The position numbers were made by a program, and so were the translations under genes. The notes beneath the pieces were generated by a model. It searched no databases. It saw only the letters and a list, made by a program, of their open reading frames with translations, and had not been told where the DNA came from. Shown one piece after another: positions 11,918 to 24,499 of a DNA stretch of 64,000 nt (its first letter is position 1; each line of letters starts with the position of its first letter). This DNA comes from Antitrichia curtipendula (Eukaryota > Streptophyta > Bryopsida > Hypnales > Leucodontaceae): the NCBI GenBank assembly GCA_951230915.1, contig OX579634.1:15712725-15776724 (forward strand), given 5' to 3'.

Positions 11918-12294
11918 GGTAGCCGACCTCATTCTGACCATTTAAGCAATTACGCAGATTTGGAGCACAACTTTCTTGAATGGAGAAATTTTCTCATATA
12001 TAGAAATAGAGTTTAGAAGGATTCCATATTTTTTTTCAGAATTGTATTTCTCAAAACATAATTAAGATAAATTTTTTAGTTGAGGATTTTGTTCCACCTA
12101 TTATTATCATATAGGTCTTCCTATTTCCAACCCTAGTTTGGTTGCAAAATTGACCAAGATTGCAGTCAATCGTAATGCGCCACGATTGCATTGGAAACTG
12201 TGCCATAATTAATCACTACTTTTCTCCTACTAATTGGAAAGAGAGTAGCCTATATAACGAAAATAGGACCATGGTTAGAATGAGGTCGGCTACC
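11918..12294. mobile_element. TTAA-flanked MITE, GGTAGCC ends
   Basis: The inverted ends read GGTAGCCGACCTCATTCT(G/A)ACCAT, about 24 bp with one mismatch. TTAA flanks both sides exactly (11914-11917 and 12295-12298). It is 377 bp and non-coding. The right-hand TTAA is also the left-hand TTAA of the next element, so the two abut. Confidence 0.8.
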
Positions 12295-12298
12295 TTAA

Positions 12299-13234
12299 CC
12301 CCTAAAGGACCAAACACTGTTTTTTGACAACATAGCGATTTTGGGCAGCTCACTATGACCGGAATTTTTCTTTATTTTCTTTGAAATTTTCACATAAGAT
12401 GTGCCCGAGGAGTAGCTTTAAGGTCCAACAATTTTTTGTAACTTTTGACTACATGGTTAAAAAGTTATTGCATGATATGTCATTTTCATTGTTCGGCGGG
12501 CAGCCGGGGTAGCAAAAAAAACTTCTTTAAAAATCACTTTTAAGAAAAACTAAAATTTGAAATTGGTCCTTTAGATTTATATGTACGTGGGAGGCTTTGA
12601 ATCATTCCATTCCGATCAATGAGTCAAAAGTTATTAGGATTCTTAGTTTGAGGGTAGTTATAGAATCTCTACTCTAAAATAAACTTTGAAGTCCTTTATT
12701 TAACTCGATTTTCAATATTTTTGAAAAAAAATAAAAACATTGGGTGTAGATTGTTTATTACAACATTACAGTCGTTGGGATTGGCATTTTTCAATTTCAT
12801 AAATAAATTCTTGACAATTTAGTGTTTTGAATCATTCTCTACCTCTTCCTACTTACTATTTTTTTCCTATATGTTGTACAATTCCAAATGATCTGAAATT
12901 TTTCAAGCATGTAGCCAACTTGCCTTGAAGAATAAATCCAAAGAGTAACCACCATATTGGACATTTTTTCATACAAATGTGACCTTGTGAAGGGCAGCTG
13001 CCCGTTTTTTCGCAGGAAAAAAAAAAGGATTTTTGTCAATTCAAACGCTATTATCTTGCAATCCACTATGTGTAAAATTCTGAAATTTTTTCCACAACTT
13101 CTTAAACAAGTTTACTACAAGATCCTATGGTTACAAGTGTCCAAAAATGTTTTTTTTCTAAAATTTGGCAATAGTATTAGAAATGGCAGTTTTGGAGTGG
13201 TTTTGGTGAAAACATAGTCAAAAACCTTTAGGGG
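12299..13234. mobile_element. TTAA-flanked non-autonomous element (family 1, copy C)
   Basis: TTAA occurs at 12295-12298 and 13235-13238. The left end is CCCCTAAAGGACC and the right end CCTTTAGGGG. At 936 bp this is the cleanest full-length family-1 copy in the window. It carries an uninterrupted GCTTTAAGG near 12414, which is the site where copy D carries an insertion. Its interior is AT-rich with no long ORF. Confidence 0.85.
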
Positions 13235-13238
13235 TTAA

Positions 13239-14146
13239 TATCAATGTGGTTGTGAAATCCTACAAACACGTTCTCTACATCTTAATTTCTTTCAAAATTC
13301 AAGAAACTCATGGCTGGATCGAGCAAGTAAATTATGTATAGGATAATGCTTGAGTCTGAGGGCATTCTATGAAAAAAAGGGGCCAACGAGGAGGTCCATT
13401 TTTTCATGGCGTTACCCGCCATAAACCACGGGTGGGCAACATAAAAAATTTGGATGACAAAAAAAGATTGGATGCAAAATCCATAATGTCCGATTATGTG
13501 GACAAAATTGTGTAATCGGGCTTCACGGGTGAAGAAACCCTAATTGCAGCACACGATCCTCCCTCAAAATGATCGGGACAAACCCCAACAATGGTTTACG
13601 AAATGTTGTTTCTGAGTTCAATGAGATCTTAATTCTAGCCTGGTTGATTAATTAGTTCGAGCACCAGACATCGAACGTGTTGCGACACGTGGTTGGATGA
13701 TCATAATCATGAAATAGGAGCCCCTGCATATATTGAGTCTCTTTAGTAGTCTCAATCATCTAGTTGGAATTGTACTCAATAGGACTAACTATACCAGACA
13801 TCCCCAAGAGTGCCACTTCAACCTTATTTATAATACTCCATTTGGGCAATAGAAGGGTGCAGGGAAAAAACATGAAAAAAAAGAAAAGAAAAAGCTTTTC
13901 TATATAGTAGGTTACGGTTGAGCGCACTGAAGCTCCGGACGCGAGGCCTTGCGATAGGCTTACCGACGGATTGTAGATCTCAGATCCGTTGCGCTTGTAT
14001 AAACATCTAGATCCCAATCCGTTGCTGGGTGGGAGTACAAACTCTCACATTTCTTCCTTCACTTTTTAAAGTAGAATCGAGACAATAGCGGGTGGGGACA
14101 GGACTTTCTTAGGGTTAGGATTAGCACACTTGAGTTTACTAACACG
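13239..14146. other. Region upstream of the LINE ORFs, probably including its 5' UTR
   Basis: No gene is seen. G+C content rises from about 13880 towards the LINE ORF1 start, suggesting that the element's 5' untranslated region begins somewhere here, but I could not place the boundary. Confidence 0.4.
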
Positions 14147-15829
14147 ATGGTGTCGTATGCAGACTCTATCAGATTGGCGTACGCACTGGTAGCCCCGACA
14201 GAAGTTGAAGTGGCAAGAGGTAGGGCGGCATCAATGCGAGATGAAGCTTGGGTGGAGCCAAAGTTGGTCACCGCCATCACAAACATGGTTAAGAATGACT
14301 TATTCCATCCTACTATTGCACGTCCAGGGGAGGAGCTACCGGTTGGATTTTCTTGCAGCTGCTTGAGGTTTTTGTTGGACAATACGGTCAAAGTTGCCCA
14401 GGTTAATCATGATCTTGTTCATCGAGACTTTGAGCATCTCCAGAAACACTCAATAATTGCGTACTTTGTTGGTGGCCAAATGTCAAATGAAGCCCTAGCG
14501 CTGTGGATTCACAGCCTCCAGACAATTGTCGGAGACTAGGTGGGCTTAGGCCTGGATTTTGGGCGAGATTTCTTCTAGGTCCTAACGAAGCAGCCAACGG
14601 TCACACAAAAGTTACTCATGTTGACACCGCATCACTCCAAATGGGGTACCTGCATTTTTCAGACTTGGATCCTTGGATTCAATGCGTCCAAGTCTAAAAG
14701 TCTCTATGTGCCAACCTGGATCACACTAAAGGACGTCCCTGCTGAATTTTTGAATGTGGCACGTGACATTGCAGCAAGTCTAGGGGATGTTCTCGGTATT
14801 GATAGACGGAATCTGTTCTCCGCAGATCAAAGGTTCTGTATTGGATTGAATTCCGGTTGGGGTTGGAAAACAAAGATTGGGGTGGTTAATGATCAAATGG
14901 GACAACAAAAAGACATCGTTTTGGACTACTACAACCTCCCAGTAAGGTGTTGTTACTGCCTTGCAACGGACCACTTGGTTAGAGAATGCCTTGGGATACC
15001 CGGGAGGTTGAAGGGCACGGCCAAAGACTCCAAGCAGTCAAGCAAGGTTGAAGCCCATTCTACTGCCAATCAGGGCAGGAGAGGCAAGACGCCTAGTGCA
15101 GATACTCGAGCATCCACGCAGCTTGGAATCGAGCAATCCAGTCACTGTACCACAACGGTCACCCAATCCGGCCGGAATGCAGAACTTGGTAGGTCACGGG
15201 TCGATACTCCGAGGCCTTCAGTCGCCCTAGGGGGCCCAAGTTCAATCCCAATGGGGGTGCCGCGGACAGGTGCGATGCAAGCCACGCAACAATCCAGCTC
15301 TCTGACAAAATCCAGAGCCCGATCGTCGAATTCGAAGGCGACAGTTAAAGGTGCATCTCTCGAAGGCGAATCTAGACAAACTCTAGAGTATGAGAGGAAT
15401 GGTTGGGAGAAGGTCTATCATGGGCCAAAAAGACGAGGACCTCAATACCTGTCAAAGCGAGATCTGAGGGGCTGGGCCAAGGCACAATTGATTATTGACA
15501 ATGCACGGGGAGAAATATCGGCTAATTTGTCTTCAGGACCCCATCAATCCTCATCACAACTGAAGGAACAAGCCGAAGCCCAAAGGCCGCGTTCCCCTAG
15601 AATGGACAACGATCGAGAGGGAAGTAGCATTGCCAAATCTCTAACACTAGATCCCCGCCTACTAGAAGAACTCAAGCTACAAGTTGTACAACTGCAAGGC
15701 CCTACAAGCGAGGCACTGCCGCCTATGCACATTGCTATGGTAGCTAGCCGGAAGGATGGCGAGATGGAAAGTGTAATGGCGTGGTACCCTACGGGCCCCA
15801 AACACTCAAGTGATGGCCTCGAAGGCTAG
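14147..15829 (+). pseudogene. LINE ORF1 (nucleic-acid-binding protein), frameshifted
   Basis: Two reading frames make up one protein. The first (14147-14539) starts MVSYADSIRLAY and ends in a stop. The second is open across 14618-15829. The join falls in a region like the DUF4283 domain of plant LINE and gag-like proteins (..KWGTCIFQTWILGFNASK..LYVPTWITLKDVPAEF). A zinc knuckle follows at about 14948-14990, with CX2CX4HX4C spacing (RCCYCLATDHLVREC). The C-terminal 270 residues are Ser/Gln/Arg-rich and low in conservation, as usual for this protein. The product would coat the LINE RNA. A frameshift near 14540-14620 makes it non-functional as read. Confidence 0.8.
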
Positions 15830-16522
15830 GGGCTTAGTACCAGCAACGGTCTCTCTCTCCTAAGGGACTTTTATGAGTTACCATGTGGAAATCAGGACCC
15901 GTACCAACAGCTTACTTAGACACCGATTAGCCTCGCCATTGTTAATCAGGTCCAGGCCCATCTAGTGGTTGATGTAGACGTTGGGCATATCTTAAATGGA
16001 AATGACACAGGGACAACCGTGCCTCATGGGATATTAATTCAGGCCCAGATACGCCACTTGCTTGACCTTAATGGAACTGCCTCTGGCCCTTCTGGGTCAC
16101 TTCTAGATGGCAGTCAAGAAGGAATCACTTATGCAGGTATAAGCCACCCTCTCAAACCTCCAATAGGTCAGCAGCAAGGGGCCATTGTACAAGGAGAGCT
16201 GGCCTCAGGCGATTAAGAGAGATGGTCCACACTCTCTGAAGGAGCGTAGACAAAATTTGTAGAGTGGTATAGGGGTAATTTTGATTTGCAAGCCCTAATT
16301 CGCTTTCATCCCCCCTGGTCACTGAGAGACTCACTGATTTTTAGTTACAAAGGAGGGCAGATATCTTTGACTCGACCCGAAGACACTGAGCGTCCGTGCT
16401 ACACAACAAGCGAAAGACACTCGGGAAAAATGGTGGCAAAGGCCTAGGCACACCAAGGGAAGAGGGAGCAAGAGAGGTACCACGAGGGCCATTGGTATTT
16501 CCACCCACCTCCAATATTTAAT

Positions 16523-19500
16523 ATGACAGTCACAATACTATCACAAAACCTTCAAGGGGTTAATGATATTGGGAAATGGAGCGTGGTCAAGAATTACTAT
16601 TGGACCTTGACCGCTAGTTTAGATTTTTTATGTTTTCAGAAACATAAGTTGAGAGGGACTCATTTGGGGGACTTTGGCAAAGCTATTTGGCCACGTGCCA
16701 AATTCTTTGGCAAAAAAGCTACCTTAGGCTATGGGCATAGCTTGGAAGAAGTTGGAGCTGGAAAAGGGGGAATTTGTCTATGGATTTTGTTCTCTATTCA
16801 ATACCTTGTGACATCGTCACGTTATTTTCGCTGTAGTAGAGCTCAGTGGGTTCGACTTAGTGGCATGCTAGGAGATGACATGTCAATATTGAATGTCTAC
16901 GCATCTACCATCAAGAGAGAACGAATAGAGTTGTGGATTGAACTATTGGCAGATCTCCCAAATAATTGCAATTGGTTTTTTTGTGGTGATTGGAATTTTG
17001 TAGAGACCCAAGGTGACAAGTCAAATTGGTGTAGGAAACTTATCTTTCACGTTGAGCACTGAGTTTTTAGTCAACTCCTTAGGACACTTAATCTAGGTGA
17101 TCACTTCCCACGCACCAACCCTATCAAATACACTTGGGACAATCGTAGAATGGATGGAGTGAGGATTTTAGCCAGATTGAATCGCATCTACTCACCCGTC
17201 TAGGCTGGAGGCCAACCTAACTCCACAGTTGAGTATTTTTTTAGAAGTGATAGTAATCACTCTGATCACCTCCCCGTTTGGGGGAATTTCACTCTACATG
17301 CTTCAGCACCAAGGAAATCTACTTACAAGATGAGCGCATGATACCTTGAGGACTCCTATGTAAAAGAGCACATTGGATAGATCTAGACAACTAACCCCAT
17401 GAAAGGATTTTTCTGGAAAATGAGACAAGTGGTCAAGTTCTACAAAAATTATTTTGTGAAAGAGGCGAAGTCCCAGAGAGTTGAAGAAGCACATCTTTGT
17501 TTACAGCTAACAGAAGCGATAGTAGCCCTCTAGGCGGATTCCACTATATGCGACATGTCAAGGACATTTGAGTGAGCTTGGAGAGCAATTGGATTTGGTA
17601 GAGAAAATCCACATTACAGGTCTTAAAATTTGCAACAGTATTCAGTGGAAGAAGGTCGGAGATGCTTGTTCCAAGGAGTTTTTCAAACCCATAAAGATCG
17701 AGGAGCAAGCGCTTGGATCACTATGCTAGAAGATGTGGATGACTCCCTACAATCTGAGCAACCTAGTTTTGAAAGAATCTGCTCAGAATATTATTCCAAA
17801 TTATACATAGTTCTACCATCATCCCCAACAAAAGAAGGAGCTAAGAGTTTCTACCTTCAAGGAGTTGCAAGTCAAGTGTCTCAGGCGGTACATAACTCCC
17901 TACAATGGCCCCTTTGTATGCAGGAACTTGGAGAGGCTCTCAAAAGAATGGACACAAATAAGGCCCTTGGCCTTGATGGTATTATTACAGGTTTCTTCAA
18001 ACTTTACTAGGAAGTGATCAAAGATGATTATTTTACCATGATTATTGAAGTAGTATGGTTTGAATCCATACCACCAGGAATCACCAAAGGACTCATCTCC
18101 CTCATACATAAAGGAGGCAAGAAGGAGAAGTTGTCCAATTGGCGTCCGATCACATTGTTAAATGTTGCCGACAAGATCTTTGCAAAGGCCCTACAATTCT
18201 GTCTCCAGCCAGTCTTGATGGAGATTATTTCCTTTGATCAGTCAGCATTCTTGTCCATGAGGTTTATTTTGGATAACATCTTATTCACCCATGAAACTTT
18301 AGATTGGGCCATCCACTCGGGTCAACCAGTGGTATTTTTGAAACTTAACTTCAGCAAAGCCTACGATATGGTCGATATTGATTTCCTCTTTCAAGCAATG
18401 ACTACTATGCATTTTCCTAAACAATTCATCTCTATGGTCAAACTCTTATTTCAAAATGCTCAATCGTCAGTTAAGGTTAATGAGGCGCACTCACCTTGGT
18501 TCCACTTATAGAGGGGAGTCCACCAAGGGTGCTCGTTGGCTCCCTACTTATTCCTTATCATTATAGAAGTGCTAAAACTCAATGGTCAAATTTAGTACAC
18601 AAGAAGGGGTAATCAAAGGCATCAAATTACCCATGGAAGACAAACAACAAGTTATGGCACAATATGCAGATGACACTTCTATGACTTTGTTAGGATAGGA
18701 AGCAATGGTTAGAGGAATGATCTATACAAATTGATTGTTTTTGTTTAGGGTTCCGACCTAGTCATGAATTGGAATAAACCGTGTGGCTTCTGGTGGTCTT
18801 AGGATGGTCAGGGATGTCCAAAATGGACAAACTAGCTAAGAATCCCATGGACCGCACCGGAAGACATTAGTAAGTTATTGGGCTCCATCTTTGGCTTAAC
18901 ATTGAGCACAATGGATATTGACCAATTCCTACTTAATAGAATCCACCTCAAACTAGAGCACTGGTGTACGGCTAAGATTAATACAGCGGGCCGTTCAATT
19001 GTAGTCAACATGTATTGCTATCTTCCCTGTTCTTCTTTATCGCCATCTAGGTGGGGACGGTGATGGGAATCATCAAGTGTAAGAGTGTTGTGCAGAATTA
19101 TATGTGGTTTGGCTCCCTCTACCGCTTGAGAGCAAAAGTTTCATGGCTACAGTGTTGTCAGAGTAAAAATAAGGGAGGATTAGGACTAGTTAACCCTGTC
19201 GATGCTTTAGCAACGCTCATGGTTAAATGGATCTCAAAAGCCTGTGAACCCAATTCTTCAAACCTCCACGTCTTATTGAGATTTAGGCTCGCCAACTTCC
19301 AACCTTATAGTGGTGGGAATTGGGCGCCTAGCCTTGAATATTTTACTCTTGACAGATTTCAAGCGAAACAAGGTTCCAAAACTTGGAGTCGAGCAGGTAC
19401 TACTTGGCGGAAAATGGTAGGGAAACTGGTACCAATACAACCTGAGCTTCTCGAGGAACTTCTAAGCGAGTCATTTTGGTAGTCTCCATTCTCTCCCCAG

Positions 19501-20842
19501 ATTGGCCCAAAATTTGCTTGGCTCCGTGCGGCCCAACTGCACAAGGCGGGCTTGCGTATGATTGGCAACGCATGGACAAGCACGAGACTTCTCACAAGCA
19601 GAAAAGCCACCGAGCAATTTGATCTCTACCCTGGAGAAAGTGGTACATGGGACGCATCTACCCGCGGGCTTCAAAATTCTTGGGGCAACCTGCTCACTTC
19701 TAACTATCCTTTGCCATAGAGGGATGAAAAGCTGGGTTGTTTTGATGACGAACAGGCCGACCTCCCCGTTCCATTGTTGCCCTTCCATCCGAATCAGTCC
19801 ATCGAGATCGGGGGCCCAAGCAAGTACTGGACCTTTCATGTTGACACCAAGGCGTGGGTAGTCCTCCTAGCCTTTAGAATCGTGACCCCCCGTCACCCAG
19901 ACGATATTATTGGTCCAAAAGGACCCAACCCATATAGTTGCCAGGGAGCCTTCCATTGAATCAGGGTGGCAAGCATTATTCGAGGTGCAGCTAAAACCAA
20001 TATCCATCTATATTACGGGCGCATTGACAAGCTGGCATGGGATCTGCATAAATTTTCGTGGCCTTCAACCCATGCCTAGATACCACTCCTCCACTATATA
20101 GCGAAGATCAACCGTGAATTGTTGGGAGACAAACATACCATACCAGACGTGATCACTCGCAAATGGCAGGGCGTGCTCCCCTTAAACCCATCGACTTAGA
20201 TGGCGAACCATATGGACAAAGCATAGGACCCCTAAAGAAGCTGGGCTTATGTGGTTAATTTGGCATCGTGCAGTGGCAATTAATGAGTGACATAGGCACA
20301 TTCACCTTTCCATCCCTACATGCTGCCATGTTTGCCCTCGGCACTCCCACAAGTCTGTACTGCATAGATTTTGGGAATGTCCCACTGCACAACGAGCCTG
20401 GCAATGGGAAATTCACATTATTAACACCCTTATCACTTCGCGGGAGGCACAAGGGCCTTGGCAACCTCTCACTTGGAAACAAGGCATTTATTCAGATCGT
20501 ATCCCTCGGAAATTCAATTGTATCAGTGGCATTTGGTCTGTTTTGCGATCAATTATCATATGGACAATTTGGGTCGAGCGCAATGATGTTGCTTTCAGCG
20601 ACATCTTTTGGCGTCCTGTGAAGCAACTCTAACAAATATGGTTGGGGCTTGTCGGCTACGGGAGGTTGGAATGGGATAAGAGCAGGATCGCTATGAAGAA
20701 GAACACCACCATTGTGATGGTAGTTCAGAGGCGTTTTGAACAACGTTGGTGTCATAACAGAGTTATAGCGACGATGATCGAAGGTTCCCCCTGCTGGAAA
20801 ATGGCTAGCCCTAAGGTTGGTTTCGTGTACGAGCCTCCCTAG
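16523..20842 (+). pseudogene. LINE ORF2 (endonuclease-reverse transcriptase), multiply broken
   Basis: The endonuclease domain begins at 16523 (TVTILSQNLQGVND) and has GDWN at about 16987-16998. The metal-binding Glu of the usual LQEHKL motif is Lys here (CFQKHKL, near 16637). The reverse transcriptase spans about 17640-18700. A NKALGLDGI motif is followed by a stop, then LISLIHKGG and WRPITLLN, then motif A with Asn in place of the catalytic Asp (LKLNFSKAYDMVD, near 18345), then a stop before RGVHQGCSLAP, and an intact YADDT at about 18666. The C-terminal zf-RVT domain is recognisable near 20321-20400 (CCHVCPRHSHKSVLHRFWEC), just after an in-frame TGA. There are many stops and frame changes throughout, so it is inactive. 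It would normally nick the target DNA and prime cDNA synthesis there. Confidence 0.85.
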
Positions 20843-21379
20843 GCTCCTTGTAGCAACAAGGTGTGGCTCACACCGCTCCTTGTTGTTGCCTTGGTTTGTT
20901 TGGCCCTTTGTTGTTTTGTTTGTTTTGTTGTCTTTCTTTTCACCCAGGCCGCTTGCGGCTGGGTGTTTGTATTTTAATTCTTGCAATAAAGGGTTCTCCT
21001 TTATTTGTGTCAAACAAAAAAAAATGAAAAAAAACCCACTTCAATAGAGTCTATTTGCACCCACTTTGCATTCTGACTTGCTTGAATCCCATAAAGACTA
21101 TTTGGAGTACATTTGGGGTACATTTGGGGTACTAGTTGGCAAAAACTTTCCATTTGGAAACGTGAAGATAAATAATATAATTTCACAACTATGATTATTG
21201 ATTGGTGAGCTCTTCAAATTTACTTTTGAAATTGCGTTAGCAAAAGAAATAAGAAGTAGAATAAATTTCTATTTAATAAGCAAACTAAATTGGTTATTTT
21301 TGAAGTAGTCTGAAAAAAAAGTACTAACTGAGTATAATCATTCAAACATTGGTCCAACTTGTATTCACCTCTGAAGCCC

Positions 21380-21582
21380 CACTACAAGAGAAAGGGATGT
21401 TTTAAGTAGTGTCCTAGACATCACGTCTTTTAAGTAATGTCTTTTAAATAAGGTTTTAAGTAAAATTTTACTAAAAAGACAGTCTTTTTAGTAAAATTTT
21501 ACTTAAAACCTTATTTAAAAGACATTACTTAAAAGACGTGATGTCTAGGACACTACTTAAAACACCCCTTTCTCTTGTAGTG
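21380..21582. mobile_element. CACTA-type palindromic MITE
   Basis: A 203-bp element beginning CACTACAAGAGAAAGGG and ending with its inverse (CTCTTGTAGTG). The two arms of about 100 bp are near-perfect complements (one clear mismatch, in GGGATG versus GGGGTG). Flanking CCC at 21377-21379 and 21583-21585 is the 3-bp duplication expected for CACTA (En/Spm) elements. It sits in the left terminal repeat of the family-1 element. The near-perfect arms imply either recent insertion or conversion between them. Confidence 0.85.
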
Positions 21583-21683
21583 CCCTAAACCGTGTTTTGG
21601 GGGGTAGCTCACTACAAATGGAATTTTTATTTGTTTTTCTTTGAAATTTTCACACAACATGTGCTATCTAGGAGTAGCTTTAG

Positions 21684-22617
21684 TCCCTAAAGTCCCAAGG
21701 TCTCTTTTCCATCAAAAACCACTCAAAACTGCCATTTCTATAGCAAAGAGCAAAAACACAAATTATTTATTTTTTTAATGTCAAATTGCATGTCAAATTG
21801 TAGGGTCTTGTACTAAACTAGTATAAGAATGTGTGGAAGAAATTTCACAAACTTTGACCATGTGGATTGAAATATATTTGCGTTAAAGTGAAGGAAATAA
21901 TTTTTTCTACACCTTGCTCAATTACATTTTGGAGCTTTGAACCTTCATAATTTATAAATTTTGCTCTATTTATTTTGAGTTTCTAATTTTATATAGTAAA
22001 AAATTGAACTAACATTCTAGAAATTTAATTTAATTTATTTTATTTTAAACCCTTAGTTTTTATTCATCAAGAAATTATTAAATAGAAGTAGGTTTAAGAT
22101 TGAAGGAAAATTTAAATTTTTAATAGCTCTAAGATGGAATTGAAATACACTAATTTCAATGGTGAGATTTTTCTAGTAAGAGATATTAACCTTGTAAAAA
22201 TTTTGTTTTTGAAAAATTGTAAGAATTGAGGTCAAAATTGAATCCTACAAATTATTTTTTCAAGAAGATGCTTTGATTGCCCGAAATACAAGATTGCCTA
22301 TAACTTTCACATAACAAATCCAAATAGAATAAATAAAAGCTTTCCATGTACACAAAAATATAGTCCATACAAATTAATTTTTTAATATTTTTTTGCTTTA
22401 ATTTTTTTTGAAGTTTTTTCTGCCAATTGAACTAAAAAATAAGGCTTTTTGTGCCATAACTTTTGATCCCTGGCTCTGATTGAAATAAATTTTCAGAAAC
22501 CTAGTGTATTTTTCTATCTTCAAAAAGAGAATTTAAAAGATATTGAAAAATATTGAGACCATAGGAGCCTACCTGAAATCCATTTTTCCCCTCAAGGGGA
22601 CAATGGGACTTTAGGGG
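21684..22617. mobile_element. TTAA-type element (family 2) nested in copy D
   Basis: A 934-bp relative of copy B (9096-10012). The left end is TCCCTAAAGTCCC after TTAG (21680-21683, an altered TTAA). The right end is GGGACTTTAGGGG before an exact TTAA (22618-22621). The flanking host sequence reads GGAGTAGCT ... TTAAGGCC. In copy C the same stretch is the uninterrupted GGAGTAGCTTTAAGG, so the insertion point and the 4-bp duplication can be read directly. Confidence 0.85.
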
Positions 22618-23435
22618 TTAAGGCCTAACAATTTTCATAATTTTTGACTACATGGTTCAAAAGTTATTGTATGATATGTAGTTTTTAGCACTATGCGGGA
22701 AGCTCGGGCAACTACAAAAACTTCTTTAAATCACTTTAAAAAAAATAATAATAATGAATTTGGTTTTCTAGATTAATATATGTGTGTAAAACTTTGAATC
22801 ATTCCATTTTGATTAGTGAGATGAAAGTTATGAGGAGTTTTAGTTTGCATGTAGTTATAAAAAATACTCTAAGATAAACTTTGAAGTCCTTTATTTTACT
22901 CAATTTTCAATATTTTTGAAAAAAAATAAAAAAAATAGGTGTAGATTGTTTATTACAATATTACAAACATTTGGATTGGCATTTTTCAATTCCATAAATA
23001 AATTGTTAAAAAGTCAGTATTTTGAATCATTCTCTATTTCTTTCTTCTTACTATATTTTTCCTATATATTGTAAAATTCAAAATGATCTGAAAATTTTCA
23101 AGCATGCAGCCAAATTGCTTTGAAGAATTAATCCAAAGAATCAACACCATTTTGGACATTTTATTCAATACAATGTGCCTTGTAAAGTGCAGTTGCACGG
23201 TGTTTTGCTTGACCAAAAAAATAATTCTTGTCACTTCAAATGTTAATATCTTGCAATGTACACAATGAAATTTTTTGGGTTTTTTTCTACATCTTCTTCT
23301 CAAACCAGCTTACTACAAGAGACTACATTTACATTTGTCCAAGAAAAAAAAAATTCTAAAATCTGGTGCATGTACTAGAAATTATAGTTTTGGAGCTTTT
23401 TAGTAAAAACATAGTCAAAAACCTTTAGGGGTTAA

Positions 23436-24499
23436 GCAAATAAGAATTAAAGGCCAAAGGCAAGAACAAATACATAAATTTGAGACTTCTAAATGACCAT
23501 TTGTTTGTTATTGCTACAACTTCACTCCAAGTTATTCCCCAAAGCAATTCATTCTAACGGCAATTGACTTAGTTTGTTGGTACTGTAAATAGTAAATTGA
23601 TGTGTGCAAGGACACATAAAATATTTATGCTTCATCCCCTAAACTTTTGAATTTTTCAAAAGTTTCTTACAATGCAAATAGGCCAATTTCTATAGTAGTT
23701 TCTAAAGTTTCTAAAGTCTTTGACCCCTCAAGGACTAAAAAGATACAATGTGTCTTATTCAAATTTTCAATGGTGATTCTCGGTAGGGTGAAACAAATCT
23801 CAATATTTTGTAAAGGAGGACCTTATAGAGTAATAAGTTGACATATTTGTTGCATTTTATAATTTTCAAAATTTCAATGTGAAAAATATTTATTTAGGAA
23901 ATGAAATATAATAGAAAAAAAAATAGCAAACATGAGGGGGGAGGGGGGAATCTAAGGAAAGGAATAGTAGCAATGGAAAAAACATTTCCTTGGACATTTA
24001 TAGTCTTTACTCTGAATTAAAAAACTAAAGAAAAAAAATATATTTTTATTTTTAGCAATTTTAAAAATACAAGGTTCAATTTGGTGTGGTTAAGAACACA
24101 AAATAATTAGAATGATTCCAATTTTTTTGAGATGTTCTAACTTCTAAACAATTTGCTAATAATATCAATTGCTAAATTTTAAAAATTAATGTGCATATAT
24201 ATATATATATATATAATTTTTTAATTGTTATTATTATTTTTTGAAGGATCCAATTTGATCAACTTTGACTTTCTACTCTTGTTTGAAAATGTGTACAAAT
24301 TTGAGAGAGTTTTTTATTTTTTATTTTTTATTTTTTATTTTAAAATTAAAAAATACTACATTTGCCTTAGATGTAGTATATTTTAGAATAGCAATATCAA
24401 CAAGGGAAAGCTTTGATTTATTCAAAGTTGTTTGTAAGGTGGAAAATATGAACACTTTTGTTTTACAAGTATATTTAGAATGTCAAAGCAAATTAAGAT
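23436..24499. other. AT-rich gene-free region
   Basis: No supported gene. A short (AT)n run lies at about 24193-24216, and a G-rich GGGGGGAGGGGGG patch near 23936. Confidence 0.45.

Larger units (their letters stand above)
14147..21034 (+). mobile_element. Decayed plant L1-type LINE retrotransposon
   Basis: In order: an ORF1 with a CCHC knuckle, an APE-type endonuclease, a reverse transcriptase and a C-terminal zf-RVT zinc-binding domain, then an A-rich 3' tail (about 21014-21034). This is the standard layout of plant L1-like LINEs. Both ORFs are broken, and two catalytic residues are changed. No convincing flanking target duplication was found. The 5' end may lie further upstream. Confidence 0.85.
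21376..23431. mobile_element. TTAA-type element (family 1, copy D), host of two nested insertions
   Basis: The right end CCTTTAGGGG is followed by TTAA at 23432-23435. The left end has decayed to TGAA plus GCCC at 21372-21379 and is split by a CACTA MITE. Subtracting the MITE with its 3-bp duplication and the inner TTAA element leaves about 912 bp, close to the 936-943 bp of copies C and E. The interior after 22622 (TTTTTGACTACATGG onward) follows copy C. Confidence 0.8.

Noticed and set aside
13731..21060. ACTCAATAGG near 13780 and ACTTCAATAG after the A-rich tail, as a LINE target duplication
   Set aside because: The match is short and imperfect, and it is not next to a clear 5' end.
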